This document shows, piece by piece, positions 18,883-26,798 of a stretch of DNA of 64,000 nt. The notes under the pieces were generated by a model. That model did not search any database. It saw nothing but the letters and a program-made list of their open reading frames with translations, and was not told the DNA's origin. The stretch comes from an uncultured Idiomarina sp. (GTDB lineage Bacteria; Pseudomonadota; Gammaproteobacteria; Enterobacterales; Alteromonadaceae): contig CAMPHF010000010.1 of the NCBI GenBank assembly GCA_946885915.1, positions 32,414 to 96,413 on the forward strand, read 5' to 3'. Within the stretch, counting starts at the first letter, position 1, and each line of letters starts with the position of its first letter. Made by a program: the position numbers and the translations under genes.

Positions 18883-20934
18883 TTATAAAAGTTGAATATT
18901 TTTTTCGTCTAGTTGTACGCCAAAGCTCTGTTGTAAGCCCACCACTAGTGAATCTTGCGCTAAGCTGGCAAAGGTAGCTCGTAGCCGTGCCGCATCAATC
19001 CGCTGTTGTAATACCGCCGGTGAGCGCTCTAACGTCTGCTCAGACACCTCAAATTGCACCTGCTCAATCGCAAAGGCTTGTTTTAAAACCTGCTCTAATT
19101 CGGTTCGCACTGACGCTGTCGCCAAGTTCGCAACGCTCTGATCTATTTGTAGCTGCAACAAGTTTGCTTGCAAAGGTAGGCGCACTTGGGTATTGCGCGC
19201 TACTTGCCGAAGCACTGCTTGCCAACCCGCTGCAGTGATAACCTGACTCCATTTATCCAGTGCTTCAGCCAACTCGACTGAGGCTAATTGAGCTTCAGTA
19301 AAATCCTCAGTGGTTGAATTTAAAGCCTCGGCCGACTGTGGCGCCGGGTTCACTTGTTCACCTGCACCACCAGCACTCGGCACTGGTGCTAGCTCTGGTT
19401 GCGGTGCTGGTTCTGGTTCTGGTTCAGCCGCCGCTTCACTCGGCGCTATCGCCGCGGGCGTTGTTGCCTGTGGTTGGGTTATCGCTGTTGGCTTTTTTTT
19501 TTGCTGCAGTTGTGAGCGAGTCGCTAACAGACCAGCCAAGCCTTGATCAAGACCAGCAGCAGGCACTGTAGATTGTTGCTCTCCGCGTAGCGCCACGGCA
19601 GCCGATTCTAGTTCAGCTTGCTCTGCGTGCAGGGCCGCCAACTCTGGTGCAGCATCAACTGCCATGTCAGGCCCAGCTTGTGTGGCTGACGTAACCGCTA
19701 GCTCTGGCGCAGCGTTGGTTTCTGAGGCAGCCGGCCGCTCAGGCTCAGCTTGTGGCGAAGCTTTAACTGGAGCTACCGGAGGTACCGAAGTAGCACTCGT
19801 TGCTGTTCGAACTTGGGTTGGTGTGGTACTGGGTGTTTCCTTTACATCCAAATATTCCGGACGGAAAGCAAGTAACCGAAGCAGCACCATTTCCACCCCA
19901 GTTTGAGGGTCCGGCGCATAGTGAACATCGCGTTTACCCAGCGCAACGATATCGTAGAACACTTGCACTAAATCAGCAGGTATCACCTGGGCTAACTGCT
20001 GTAACTCTGGCCCAGCAGCCAACGCAACGTCACTATTCGGTACTACTTGTAGCAACGCTAATTGATGTAATTGAACCTGTAGTTCAGACAGTATTTGGGT
20101 GACATCTGGGGTTTGGCCTGCAATATCATAAAATTGTTCAAGTAACGCCTGGCCATCGCCATGCAAAATACTAGTCAGCAACTGCGCAATTTTATCCCCT
20201 TGCACAAATCCCAACATGGCTTGTACGGCCGCCATATCAACCTGTTGCTGCCCTTGGGCAATCGCTTGGTCAGTTAAGCTCAGTGCATCGCGCATACTAC
20301 CTTGAGCGGCGCGAGCTAACGGCGGTAACGCAGCGTTATCAAATGGAATTTGCTCAGCAGTTAACACCTCGGCTAAGTGCTGCTCTATATCGGTACGGCT
20401 AAGCGCTTTAAGATTAAATTGTAAACAGCGTGACAATACCGTAACCGGTAACTTCTGCGGATCCGTGGTTGCCAGCAAAAATTTGACATGCTCTGGTGGT
20501 TCTTCGAGGGTTTTTAGTAGAGCGTTAAAAGAATGCCTAGACAGCATGTGCACTTCATCAATTAAATAGACTTTGTAACGGCCGCGGGTCGGACGATACT
20601 GCACGTTATCTAGCAATTCTCGGGTATCTTCCACCTTGGTGCGAGAGGCAGCATCAATTTCGAGTAAGTCAACGAACCGACCTTGCTCAATTTCCTGACA
20701 TGCACTGCATTGACCACAAGGATTTGCTTGTACCCCTTGTTCACAATTTAAGCTTTTAGCGAGAATACGTGCGATAGTGGTTTTGCCCACCCCGCGCGTT
20801 CCCGTAAATAAATAGGCATGATGCAAGCGCTGAGTGGTTAAAGCACTGATCAACGGGCGTAACACGTGTTGCTGACCCACCACATCATCAAAGCGATGTG
20901 GGCGCCATTTTCTCGCCAACACTTGATAGCTCAT
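18883..20934 (-). CDS. dnaX: DNA polymerase III subunits tau/gamma DnaX
   Basis: Clamp-loader ATPase of 683 residues. Walker A GTRGVGKTT lies near 45-53, followed by a zinc-binding cysteine cluster (CEQGVQANPCGQCSAC), DEVHML and the sensor region. Residues about 370-540 are a Pro/Ala/Glu-rich linker. The C-terminal domain (about 550-683) should contact the polymerase alpha subunit and DnaB. A run of ten A residues at codons 478-481 contains the in-frame heptamer A-AAA-AAG used for programmed -1 frameshifting in E. coli. A -1 shift reaches TGA after 18 codons and would yield a gamma form of about 499 residues. Confidence 0.96.
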   Translation of the reverse strand: MSYQVLARKWRPHRFDDVVGQQHVLRPLISALTTQRLHHAYLFTGTRGVGKTTIARILAKSLNCEQGVQANPCGQCSACQEIEQGRFVDLLEIDAASRTKVEDTRELLDNVQYRPTRGRYKVYLIDEVHMLSRHSFNALLKTLEEPPEHVKFLLATTDPQKLPVTVLSRCLQFNLKALSRTDIEQHLAEVLTAEQIPFDNAALPPLARAAQGSMRDALSLTDQAIAQGQQQVDMAAVQAMLGFVQGDKIAQLLTSILHGDGQALLEQFYDIAGQTPDVTQILSELQVQLHQLALLQVVPNSDVALAAGPELQQLAQVIPADLVQVFYDIVALGKRDVHYAPDPQTGVEMVLLRLLAFRPEYLDVKETPSTTPTQVRTATSATSVPPVAPVKASPQAEPERPAASETNAAPELAVTSATQAGPDMAVDAAPELAALHAEQAELESAAVALRGEQQSTVPAAGLDQGLAGLLATRSQLQQKKKPTAITQPQATTPAAIAPSEAAAEPEPEPAPQPELAPVPSAGGAGEQVNPAPQSAEALNSTTEDFTEAQLASVELAEALDKWSQVITAAGWQAVLRQVARNTQVRLPLQANLLQLQIDQSVANLATASVRTELEQVLKQAFAIEQVQFEVSEQTLERSPAVLQQRIDAARLRATFASLAQDSLVVGLQQSFGVQLDEKNIQLL
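19492..19503 (-). promoter_or_regulatory. dnaX slippery site (frameshift or transcriptional slippage)
   Basis: On the minus strand the codons CAA AAA AAA AAG form an A10 run (19502-19493). The last seven bases are A AAA AAG in the zero frame. The -1 frame continues ANSDNPTTGNNARGDSAE and stops at TGA. The +1 frame stops at TAA within five codons. A small GGCG/CGCC hairpin lies about 40 bases downstream. No Shine-Dalgarno-like stimulator is visible upstream. Confidence 0.7.
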
Positions 20935-20999
20935 TATTACTCCTCGTTTAGTGCTTCATCGCCCCTCTGGCGAGGACCATTTACTCGCTATAACCTACC

Positions 21000-21530
21000 T
21001 TAAAATTGGCAGAGCGTATAGTAAGGAATCTGCTGTTGCTGAAGACGCTGTGCGCCCGGGAGGTCATTTAACTCCACCAAAAGTGCGCACTCCACTAACT
21101 GCGCTTGTGCTTGTTTTAGTAATTGAACGGCCGCTAGTAATGTGCCCCCGGTTGCCAGCAAATCATCTACCAACACTACTTTCGCCCGTGCTGATAATGC
21201 GTCTTGATGGAGTTCTAACCGATCTTCACCATATTCTAAGGCGTAGCTTGCTTGAAAGGTGGCACAGGGTAACTTACCGGGTTTGCGAAGTGGCACGAAC
21301 CCGGCCTGCAGCCGATAGGCAAGCGCCGTCGCGAAAATAAAGCCGCGAGCTTCAATGCCAACCACATGTGTAATTTGTTGGTCCTGGTAGCGATTTGCCA
21401 AAGCATCGATACAGGCAGCAAAAGCCTCTGCATTAGCAAGTAACGGGGTAATATCCCGAAAGCAAATACCGGGCTTCGGATAGTCAGGAACAGCACGAAT
21501 ATGCTGCTTCAGCTGTTGCTCAAGCGACAT
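21000..21530 (-). CDS. apt: Adenine phosphoribosyltransferase Apt
   Basis: Purine salvage enzyme converting adenine and PRPP to AMP, 176 residues. The start MSLEQQLKQHIRAVPDYPKPG at 21530 fits the family. The open frame runs 16 codons further upstream into the receiver gene. VVGIEARGFIF and the PRPP-binding loop VVLVDDLLATGGT are clear. It overlaps the receiver gene by 11 bases and precedes dnaX, as in E. coli. Confidence 0.96.
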   Translation of the reverse strand: MSLEQQLKQHIRAVPDYPKPGICFRDITPLLANAEAFAACIDALANRYQDQQITHVVGIEARGFIFATALAYRLQAGFVPLRKPGKLPCATFQASYALEYGEDRLELHQDALSARAKVVLVDDLLATGGTLLAAVQLLKQAQAQLVECALLVELNDLPGAQRLQQQQIPYYTLCQF

Positions 21531-21897
21531 CACTATAAGCCAAGCGCTGCAGAATTTGCCGCAACTCTGCGGCATCAAGCGGTTTACTGAGCGTCAAGGT
21601 AGCACCGGCACGCTCTGCTAATCGACTAACATTCTCTAGTTCTGCGGTAGTCATCAGAATCAAAGGGGTACGCGCGTAAGCAGGTACTTCGCGTAGATTT
21701 TTGAGCAGTGAGAGACCGTCCATAAGTGGCATTTTATGATCAAGTAATACCACGTCGAAGTTGTTCATGGTTGCCTGATTTAGGCCATCAAGACCATCTA
21801 CAGCTATTGTCACTCGACAATCAAGACCCTCAACGATATCCAATAGCCGCTGCCGCGTCTTCGGATTGTCTTCTACCAGCAATAACGAGAACGTCAT
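21520..21897 (-). CDS. Single-domain response regulator (CheY-like receiver)
   Basis: A 125-residue stand-alone receiver domain with the acidic pair in VEDN (residues 9-10), phospho-acceptor Asp53 in LLDHKMPLMDG, Thr83/84 in LMTTAE and Lys105 in LSKPLD. There is no output domain. The ATG at 21897 follows AAGGA by five bases. It overlaps apt and follows a 44-residue membrane protein gene by eight bases. No histidine kinase or chemotaxis gene is nearby, so its partner is unknown. Confidence 0.9.
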   Translation of the reverse strand: MTFSLLLVEDNPKTRQRLLDIVEGLDCRVTIAVDGLDGLNQATMNNFDVVLLDHKMPLMDGLSLLKNLREVPAYARTPLILMTTAELENVSRLAERAGATLTLSKPLDAAELRQILQRLAYSDVA

Positions 21898-21905
21898 GCA
21901 AATCC

Positions 21906-22040
21906 TTATGCTGTTAAATGATTCACCCAAGCAAGTACAGCTGGGAGCAGCGGCAGCGCAATCAAACAGGCGATTGCGAGCGCTGAAAAACGTTTGCCCG
22001 CGGCATCACGAAACTGATCATGAGAATGATTAGACGACAT
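21906..22040 (-). CDS. 44-residue single-span membrane protein
   Basis: A short gene encoding a polar N-terminus (MSSNHSHDQFRDAAGKRFS) followed by one strongly hydrophobic segment at about 20-40 and a short tail ending NHLTA. AGAGG lies eight bases before the ATG, and a TAAAAT -10 element is about 30 bases upstream. The stop is eight bases before the receiver gene start, so it should be the first gene of the receiver-apt-dnaX transcript. It has one cysteine and no recognised family. The ribosome site, spacing and clear membrane pattern argue that it is real. Confidence 0.65.
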   Translation of the reverse strand: MSSNHSHDQFRDAAGKRFSALAIACLIALPLLPAVLAWVNHLTA

Positions 22041-22071
22041 CGTAGTTACCTCTTAATGTTTTCGGGTGGCG

Positions 22072-22100
22072 ATTTTAGCGGAAATCGTCCTCGTAGGAAA
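22072..22100 (-). promoter_or_regulatory. Candidate promoter of the small protein-receiver-apt-dnaX unit
   Basis: On the minus strand TAAAAT (22077-22072) forms a good -10. A weak TTTCCT lies 17 bases upstream as -35. It sits in the 107-base gap after the HvfC-like gene and would start RNA about 25 bases before the 44-residue protein gene. Confidence 0.35.
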
Positions 22101-22147
22101 GGTTAAAATATCGACTTTTACGGTAAGCAAATACCGACTTAATTGGC

Positions 22148-22948
22148 TTAAACCACGACCACTTTGACCACGCCTAAACGAATAAATTCGGCTAGCGTTT
22201 GCTCGAGTAATAATTGCCAGTTAGCAGGCGCTTGATGGGATTCTAAATAGTTGCCTAACACTTCGACTAAGGCTGCCCAGGTCATGCCCGTCGTGAGTTG
22301 CGACAACATAAAAAACGTTAGCGGCTGCAAGCGTAAGAATGAAACCTTGTCAGCGCTTTCAGAAGCACTAGAGTCAGTCTCCTGATAGGCTCGATAAAGC
22401 GCCAAATAGGTCGCACTTGGTTCTCCTTGCCAATCGCTGTTTACCTCATGCACCGGATATTGATACTGCGCTAGACTCACTCCAGAGGCGACGATTAACT
22501 GGCTTTGAGCGGTTAGCATAGATGCTGAGGTCGCTGAACATGGAATGACTGCTGGTTGCTGCGCGACAAACAGCTCGAGCCACTCGTAATGCAACAGTTC
22601 AAGTTCAACCTGAGAAAATGCCTGCAACTGCCACCGATTGACCTCGGTTTCGGTGAGTACAAATGCCAAAAACTGCCCGCTAATGGCATTAAAATAGGGG
22701 CTATGTAACTCACCATGAGCCATAAAAGTAACCACCCAGGTTTGCCAGCGGTCAGCACCAACCCTTGCTGCAGTGAGCGGAAATACCTTAGCTAATACCG
22801 AGCTAATATTTCCCTGGACAAGGCGGCGATAAACAGCGATCTGACGTCTTTGTGGTGGCTCAACCGGCAACGAATCACGCCGTCCACGAGCATAGTCTGC
22901 TAGGTCGACTTGTAACTGTTGCCATGGCGCAAGGTCAGTTTTACTCAT
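22148..22948 (-). CDS. HvfC/BufC-like MNIO partner protein (DUF2063)
   Basis: A 266-residue protein whose N-terminus (WQQLQVDLADYARG through YRRLVQGNISSVLAKVFPLTAARVG) matches the DUF2063 'putative DNA-binding' domain. Members found beside DUF692 enzymes are now regarded as partner subunits that recruit the precursor peptide. The gene follows the DUF692 gene by six bases, so the pair is almost certainly cotranscribed. No small cysteine-rich precursor gene is visible next to it. The C-terminal half is not recognisable beyond the family. Confidence 0.82.
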   Translation of the reverse strand: MSKTDLAPWQQLQVDLADYARGRRDSLPVEPPQRRQIAVYRRLVQGNISSVLAKVFPLTAARVGADRWQTWVVTFMAHGELHSPYFNAISGQFLAFVLTETEVNRWQLQAFSQVELELLHYEWLELFVAQQPAVIPCSATSASMLTAQSQLIVASGVSLAQYQYPVHEVNSDWQGEPSATYLALYRAYQETDSSASESADKVSFLRLQPLTFFMLSQLTTGMTWAALVEVLGNYLESHQAPANWQLLLEQTLAEFIRLGVVKVVVV

Positions 22949-22954
22949 TAGTTC

Positions 22955-23794
22955 CTACAACCTAAGTTGTTGCTGTTGGCCGGTGAGTTTTTGTAACTCA
23001 GCAATGATAGCTAATTCCTTTGCTAACTCAGTCGTCGCTGGATAATTAAAATCTCTCTCTAATAAAGTTGGGTACACGCCATGGCAATCATATGCATGAC
23101 TGAGTAGCTCGAATACCTCTGCTCTCACGGCTGCGCCATGAGTATCGATTAGTAAATCTGGTGCAGCTTCGCGATGTCCAGCCAGGTGTCCATAAACCAC
23201 TTTATTGCGCGGCAAACCACTAATAAACGCAACTGGATCGTAGCCATGATTCACACTGTTAACGTATACGTTATTAACATCGAGTAATAACTGAGCGCCT
23301 GAGCGTTTTAAGACCTCGGACAAAAAATCAAGTTCGCTCATGGTTTGACCGAGCGTCACATAGTAGGAAATGTTCTCTAATATAAGCGGCCGCTGAAGGC
23401 GATCCTGGACCTGTTGAATACGATCGACGACATAGTCTACCGCTGGAGCTTGAAAGGGGATCGGCAACAAATCGTATAGCTGGTCACCAGCAGCACAATA
23501 GCTTAGGTGCTCGCTATAATGATGAACCTCAAAGCGATCTAGAAACACTTTAAGTTGGTCAACAAACGCTAACGGTAACGGATCAGGGCCACCAATAGAT
23601 AGTGACAAACCGTGACAAACCAACGGTGTATCTGCGGTAATCCGCTCAAGCAACGCTAATCTATCAGGTGGAGCTTGCATCCAGTTTTCCGGGGCAACCT
23701 CCCAGAATGCAACTTGCGGCGCTAATTCCAAACATTGTGCGGCGTTATCCCGGCGGAAACCAAGCCCAACGCTCGAAGAGCTTAGCTTTGTCAT
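22955..23794 (-). CDS. MNIO-family (DUF692) multinuclear non-haem iron oxidase
   Basis: A 279-residue TIM-barrel protein of the DUF692/MNIO family. These enzymes use two or three iron ions to modify cysteines or other residues of ribosomally made peptides, for example in methanobactin and bufferin synthesis. Candidate metal ligands fall in conserved places: His61, His96 (YSEHLSY), Glu140-Asn141 (LENISYY), Asp172 and Asn175 (LLLDVNNVYVNS), His183, His203 and His207 (GHLAGH), Asp217 and His219 (IDTHG), Glu246. The start at 23794 is chosen because GGGAGG lies nine bases upstream. An ATG eight codons earlier has no ribosome site. Confidence 0.88.
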   Translation of the reverse strand: MTKLSSSSVGLGFRRDNAAQCLELAPQVAFWEVAPENWMQAPPDRLALLERITADTPLVCHGLSLSIGGPDPLPLAFVDQLKVFLDRFEVHHYSEHLSYCAAGDQLYDLLPIPFQAPAVDYVVDRIQQVQDRLQRPLILENISYYVTLGQTMSELDFLSEVLKRSGAQLLLDVNNVYVNSVNHGYDPVAFISGLPRNKVVYGHLAGHREAAPDLLIDTHGAAVRAEVFELLSHAYDCHGVYPTLLERDFNYPATTELAKELAIIAELQKLTGQQQQLRL

Positions 23795-23837
23795 TGCCAC
23801 TGACCTCCCAGCACTCATTTCAGCTCATTTCATTACG

Positions 23838-23858
23838 TTAGCTAACAAGTTTAGCTAA
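23838..23858. promoter_or_regulatory. Tandem palindrome TTAGCTAA x2 before the MNIO gene
   Basis: Two identical self-complementary octamers TTAGCTAA (23838-23845 and 23851-23858) lie 13 bases apart, 44 to 64 bases upstream of the MNIO start and just downstream of a possible -35 TTGAGT (23865-23860, minus strand). They could be a dimer-binding operator for the MNIO pair. No known regulator is assigned. Confidence 0.4.
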
Positions 23859-23875
23859 GACTCAACTCTACACTC

Positions 23876-23906
23876 AAAAAAAAGCCCCGACCGCGGTCGA
23901 GGCTTT
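23876..23906 (-). terminator. Rho-independent terminator of the TonB-TPR operon
   Basis: AAAGCC-c-CGACC (23881-23892) pairs with GGTCG-a-GGCTTT (23895-23906), with one mismatch. On the minus strand an eight-base T run follows. It lies 33 bases past the stop of the TPR gene and separates that operon from the MNIO pair. Confidence 0.88.
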
Positions 23907-23938
23907 CTCGCTGAACCCATTACATCGGGTTTAGTGCT

Positions 23939-25234
23939 CTATAAAGACACACCACGACGCTGCGCTACGTTTTGGATATAACCAATCCAACTGCGTGCAC
24001 CACGGCGTTGATCTTCATACTCAGACGCCTTGCGGGCTGCTGCAATAGCATCTTGATACTTGTTGCTGTACAAATGAGCTTCCGCAAGTGACATATACAC
24101 TTTGCCTTCGTCATCCTGCTCTAATCCAGCTTCTAAGGCTCTGTTGTAAACAACAGCTGCCTCTTCATAGCGTTCCGCACGGATTAATGCAGTGCCTTGG
24201 CGTTGCAAGTTCTTCGCTCGATCGACCGCTGACTCTGACAATTCGGCAGCAACACCGTACCATTTGGCTGCACTGAAAAACTCGCGTGCGGCTTCGTAAC
24301 TGGTGGCTGCACTACGTGCATTCAACTCAGTTTTTTCCACATCACCAGATTCAAAATGGCGTGCCATCAGCATTGCCGATTTGTACGGTATTTCGCTATT
24401 CCCGTATAGCTGAATCAAAATGCGATAATGATTTTCACTCGACAAATAACCAGCTAAGTAGGCGATTTCGATAGTCTGTAAACCTTTCGCAATTTGCTCT
24501 TCTATCATGTAGAAATTAGCAAGTTGTACCCACCAGACTTTCTCTGTTGGAATTTGGTTTAGACCTGCTTCTAGCACCTCAATGGCCTCAGCAAACATGT
24601 CCCGCTCGTAGTACGAAGCTACCTTCAATACGTACGGGTTCTTGTTAGGCTCATCATAAGCTTGTAACGCTAGATCGGCTGGCCGAATAATTTTATCGAA
24701 TTGCTTAAGCTCGTAATAAGCATTCGCGATTCGTAAAAATACATCGGGATTTGCTTCACCGGTAAACTGCAACCAACGACCGTAATACTTAATCGCATTC
24801 TGGTAGTTTTCTTCTTGCAAGTTTAAATCGGCTAACAACTTCATCGCCGCGGCTTGGTCAGTCCAACCAAGCACATCCGCTTCTACCGCTTTGGTTAGCA
24901 AGTCTAATGCTTTCGCACCTTGCTCATCAGCAGCATAGAATGCACCGAGAAAACGATTGACATAAGCGATGTCAAATTCCTCTCGTGCGCTGGCTTCTTG
25001 CAATTCAGCGATGGCGCCTTTCAAATCGTCAGCTTCGTAAAGCTCGAACGCCGCCATAATTCGGCGACCTACGCGCTCTGCGACAGCTTTATTCTGACGA
25101 TTTTGCTTCAACTCTTCGATTTGCGCAGCACTCGGCAAGTTGTAATTTACTTCCTGAGCATGGGCCGGAGCTACCCATTGAGTAGCTCCAAACACCAACG
25201 CAACACCGATGACGGATTTAAAAATCGTGTTCAT
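23939..25234 (-). CDS. Periplasmic TPR-repeat protein of the TonB operon
   Basis: A 431-residue exported protein with a signal peptide ending AHA-QEV near residue 26, followed by repeated 34-residue helical pairs of the TPR type (for example AIKYYGRWLQFTGEANPDVF and AAVVYNRALEAGLEQDDEGK). It is the last gene of the six-gene TonB cluster, two bases after tonB. Similar TPR proteins close marine TonB2-type clusters. Its exact role is unknown, possibly a periplasmic scaffold for the energy-transducing complex. Confidence 0.85.
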   Translation of the reverse strand: MNTIFKSVIGVALVFGATQWVAPAHAQEVNYNLPSAAQIEELKQNRQNKAVAERVGRRIMAAFELYEADDLKGAIAELQEASAREEFDIAYVNRFLGAFYAADEQGAKALDLLTKAVEADVLGWTDQAAAMKLLADLNLQEENYQNAIKYYGRWLQFTGEANPDVFLRIANAYYELKQFDKIIRPADLALQAYDEPNKNPYVLKVASYYERDMFAEAIEVLEAGLNQIPTEKVWWVQLANFYMIEEQIAKGLQTIEIAYLAGYLSSENHYRILIQLYGNSEIPYKSAMLMARHFESGDVEKTELNARSAATSYEAAREFFSAAKWYGVAAELSESAVDRAKNLQRQGTALIRAERYEEAAVVYNRALEAGLEQDDEGKVYMSLAEAHLYSNKYQDAIAAARKASEYEDQRRGARSWIGYIQNVAQRRGVSL

Positions 25235-25236
25235 GA

Positions 25237-25854
25237 TTAATTTGCTCCATCTAAGGTGAAGTCAAGCTGCACCGTTAAACCCGGTTGACGTACCGTTTTA
25301 CCGTCGACAACCTTCGGCTTGTACTTCCAACGCAACAACGCACGACGCGCTTCTTGGTCGAAAATACGACGAGGCTGAGAATCGATCACTTCAACGTCTG
25401 TTACACCACCGGCTTCATCGATCGTAAAGCGGAGTAATACCCACCCTTCGATACCATCGCGAGCAGCGGCTGGCGGGTAACGCGGATTGATACGCACGAT
25501 AGGCTGTGCATCACCGTCACCCATGAAACCATCACCTGGACCAGCAAGACCAGTATCAGTACCACCGATATCTACATCAAAGCCAAGATCCATATTCAAA
25601 CCACTGTCAGTTGACGGCTCAGGCTCATTTTGTGGAGTCTGAGGCGGCTGTTGTGGTGGCGGTGGTGGTGGCGGTGGTGTACGCCGACGCGTGTCTAAAT
25701 CAGACTGCGGCGGCTCCGTCACGATTTCAATTACCGGCGTCGGCGGCGGTGGCTCATTACGCCCCGCCCCTCCGCTGATCAAGAAAGCCATCAAAGCAAA
25801 CAGAGCGAAGGTAACCGCGACACCTAGTAGTATTGCTACTATGAAGCGTACCAT
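25237..25854 (-). CDS. tonB: TonB energy transducer (TonB2 type)
   Basis: A 205-residue inner-membrane protein that couples the proton motive force to TonB-dependent outer-membrane receptors. It has one N-terminal membrane helix at about 4-30, a Pro-rich periplasmic arm (about 36-80, including a run of eight prolines), a Gly/Asp-rich linker, and the C-terminal TonB fold (about 115-205) with RYPPAAARDGIEGWV and LRWKYKP. It is shorter than E. coli TonB, as usual for TonB2. It lies one base after exbD. Confidence 0.93.
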   Translation of the reverse strand: MVRFIVAILLGVAVTFALFALMAFLISGGAGRNEPPPPTPVIEIVTEPPQSDLDTRRRTPPPPPPPPQQPPQTPQNEPEPSTDSGLNMDLGFDVDIGGTDTGLAGPGDGFMGDGDAQPIVRINPRYPPAAARDGIEGWVLLRFTIDEAGGVTDVEVIDSQPRRIFDQEARRALLRWKYKPKVVDGKTVRQPGLTVQLDFTLDGAN

Positions 25855-25855
25855 A

Positions 25856-26257
25856 TTATTCTTCCTCTGCTGCTATCGATATCTTATCAATACCGGCTTC
25901 CTTCACCTGATCCATCACTTCTACCACAACACCGTGGCGAGCTTCTTTATCAGCTTGGATAACAACGATATCTGTTGGCTGTTCAGCTAACAAACGCTCG
26001 ATGTTTGCAGCTACACGCTCTACATCAACCATACGCTTGTCCATCCACACTTCACCGTTCGCACGAACGGCAATGAAGATGTTAGCCGACGGCTTCTTAC
26101 TCGCCTGATCTGACTCAGGTTTGTTCACGTCGATACCGGCTTCTTTCACGAAAGAGGTCGTAACAATGAAGAAGATCAACATGATGAAGACGATGTCCAA
26201 CATCGGCGTCATATCGATCGCTGCTTCTTCCTCTTCACGAATACGTTTACGTGCCAT
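25856..26257 (-). CDS. exbD: Biopolymer transport protein ExbD
   Basis: A 133-residue subunit of the ExbB-ExbD motor. MTPMLDIVFIMLIFFIVTTSF forms the single membrane helix and contains the conserved proton-path Asp in LDIVF. The periplasmic domain follows. It lies between exbB (12 bases upstream) and tonB on the same strand, as expected for a dedicated TonB2 system. Confidence 0.94.
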   Translation of the reverse strand: MARKRIREEEEAAIDMTPMLDIVFIMLIFFIVTTSFVKEAGIDVNKPESDQASKKPSANIFIAVRANGEVWMDKRMVDVERVAANIERLLAEQPTDIVVIQADKEARHGVVVEVMDQVKEAGIDKISIAAEEE

Positions 26258-26269
26258 AATTCTTCTCTC

Positions 26270-26794
26270 TTAATGATGTGGCAAACTGTCAATCAGGGTC
26301 TCTTTCGCGCGCTTCACTCGTGACTCTAAACGCGTCACGACGAACATACCCGAAAGCGCTGCAACCATTCCAGCCATTGTCGGAATTGTTGCCATCGAGA
26401 TACCCGACGCCATCAAGCGAGGGTTACCCGTGCCCTGAACCGCCATGATTTCAAATACACTAATCATACCGGTTACTGTACCGAGCAGGCCGATTAACGG
26501 ACACATTGCGATACAGGTTTTAATTAACAGCATCCGCGCACTTAGCTTATCAGAGGCTTCGGAAATCCATGCATCACGGATTCTATGAGCGTACCATGAG
26601 GTGGTATCTTTACGCGCTGTCCACTTGTCGATGATTTCTTGCTTCATCTTTGGGTAAACAGCGTTTAAGAACCAAAAACGCTCGACCATTAAAGTCCACA
26701 TGATCAGTAGCGCTACCATGACGACGTACAAGACGTCGCCACCGGTACTAATAAAATCCCTGATAGATTCCCATATCTCCATCAGGTATAGCAT
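26270..26794 (-). CDS. exbB: Biopolymer transport protein ExbB (ExbB2 type)
   Basis: MotA/TolQ/ExbB proton channel of 174 residues with three membrane segments and the family signature PLIGLLGTVTGMISVF followed by GISMATIPTMAGMVAAL. The start is MLYLMEIWES at 26794, after AAGGAG. The open frame extends 31 codons upstream into the TtpC gene, but that part has no family similarity. It forms the pentameric motor with ExbD. Confidence 0.92.
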   Translation of the reverse strand: MLYLMEIWESIRDFISTGGDVLYVVMVALLIMWTLMVERFWFLNAVYPKMKQEIIDKWTARKDTTSWYAHRIRDAWISEASDKLSARMLLIKTCIAMCPLIGLLGTVTGMISVFEIMAVQGTGNPRLMASGISMATIPTMAGMVAALSGMFVVTRLESRVKRAKETLIDSLPHH

Positions 26795-26798
26795 GGGA

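Noticed and set aside
19310..19571. Long plus-strand open frames inside dnaX
   Set aside because: They mirror the Pro/Ala/Glu-rich linker of dnaX on the opposite strand and have no ribosome site; they are shadows of biased codon use.
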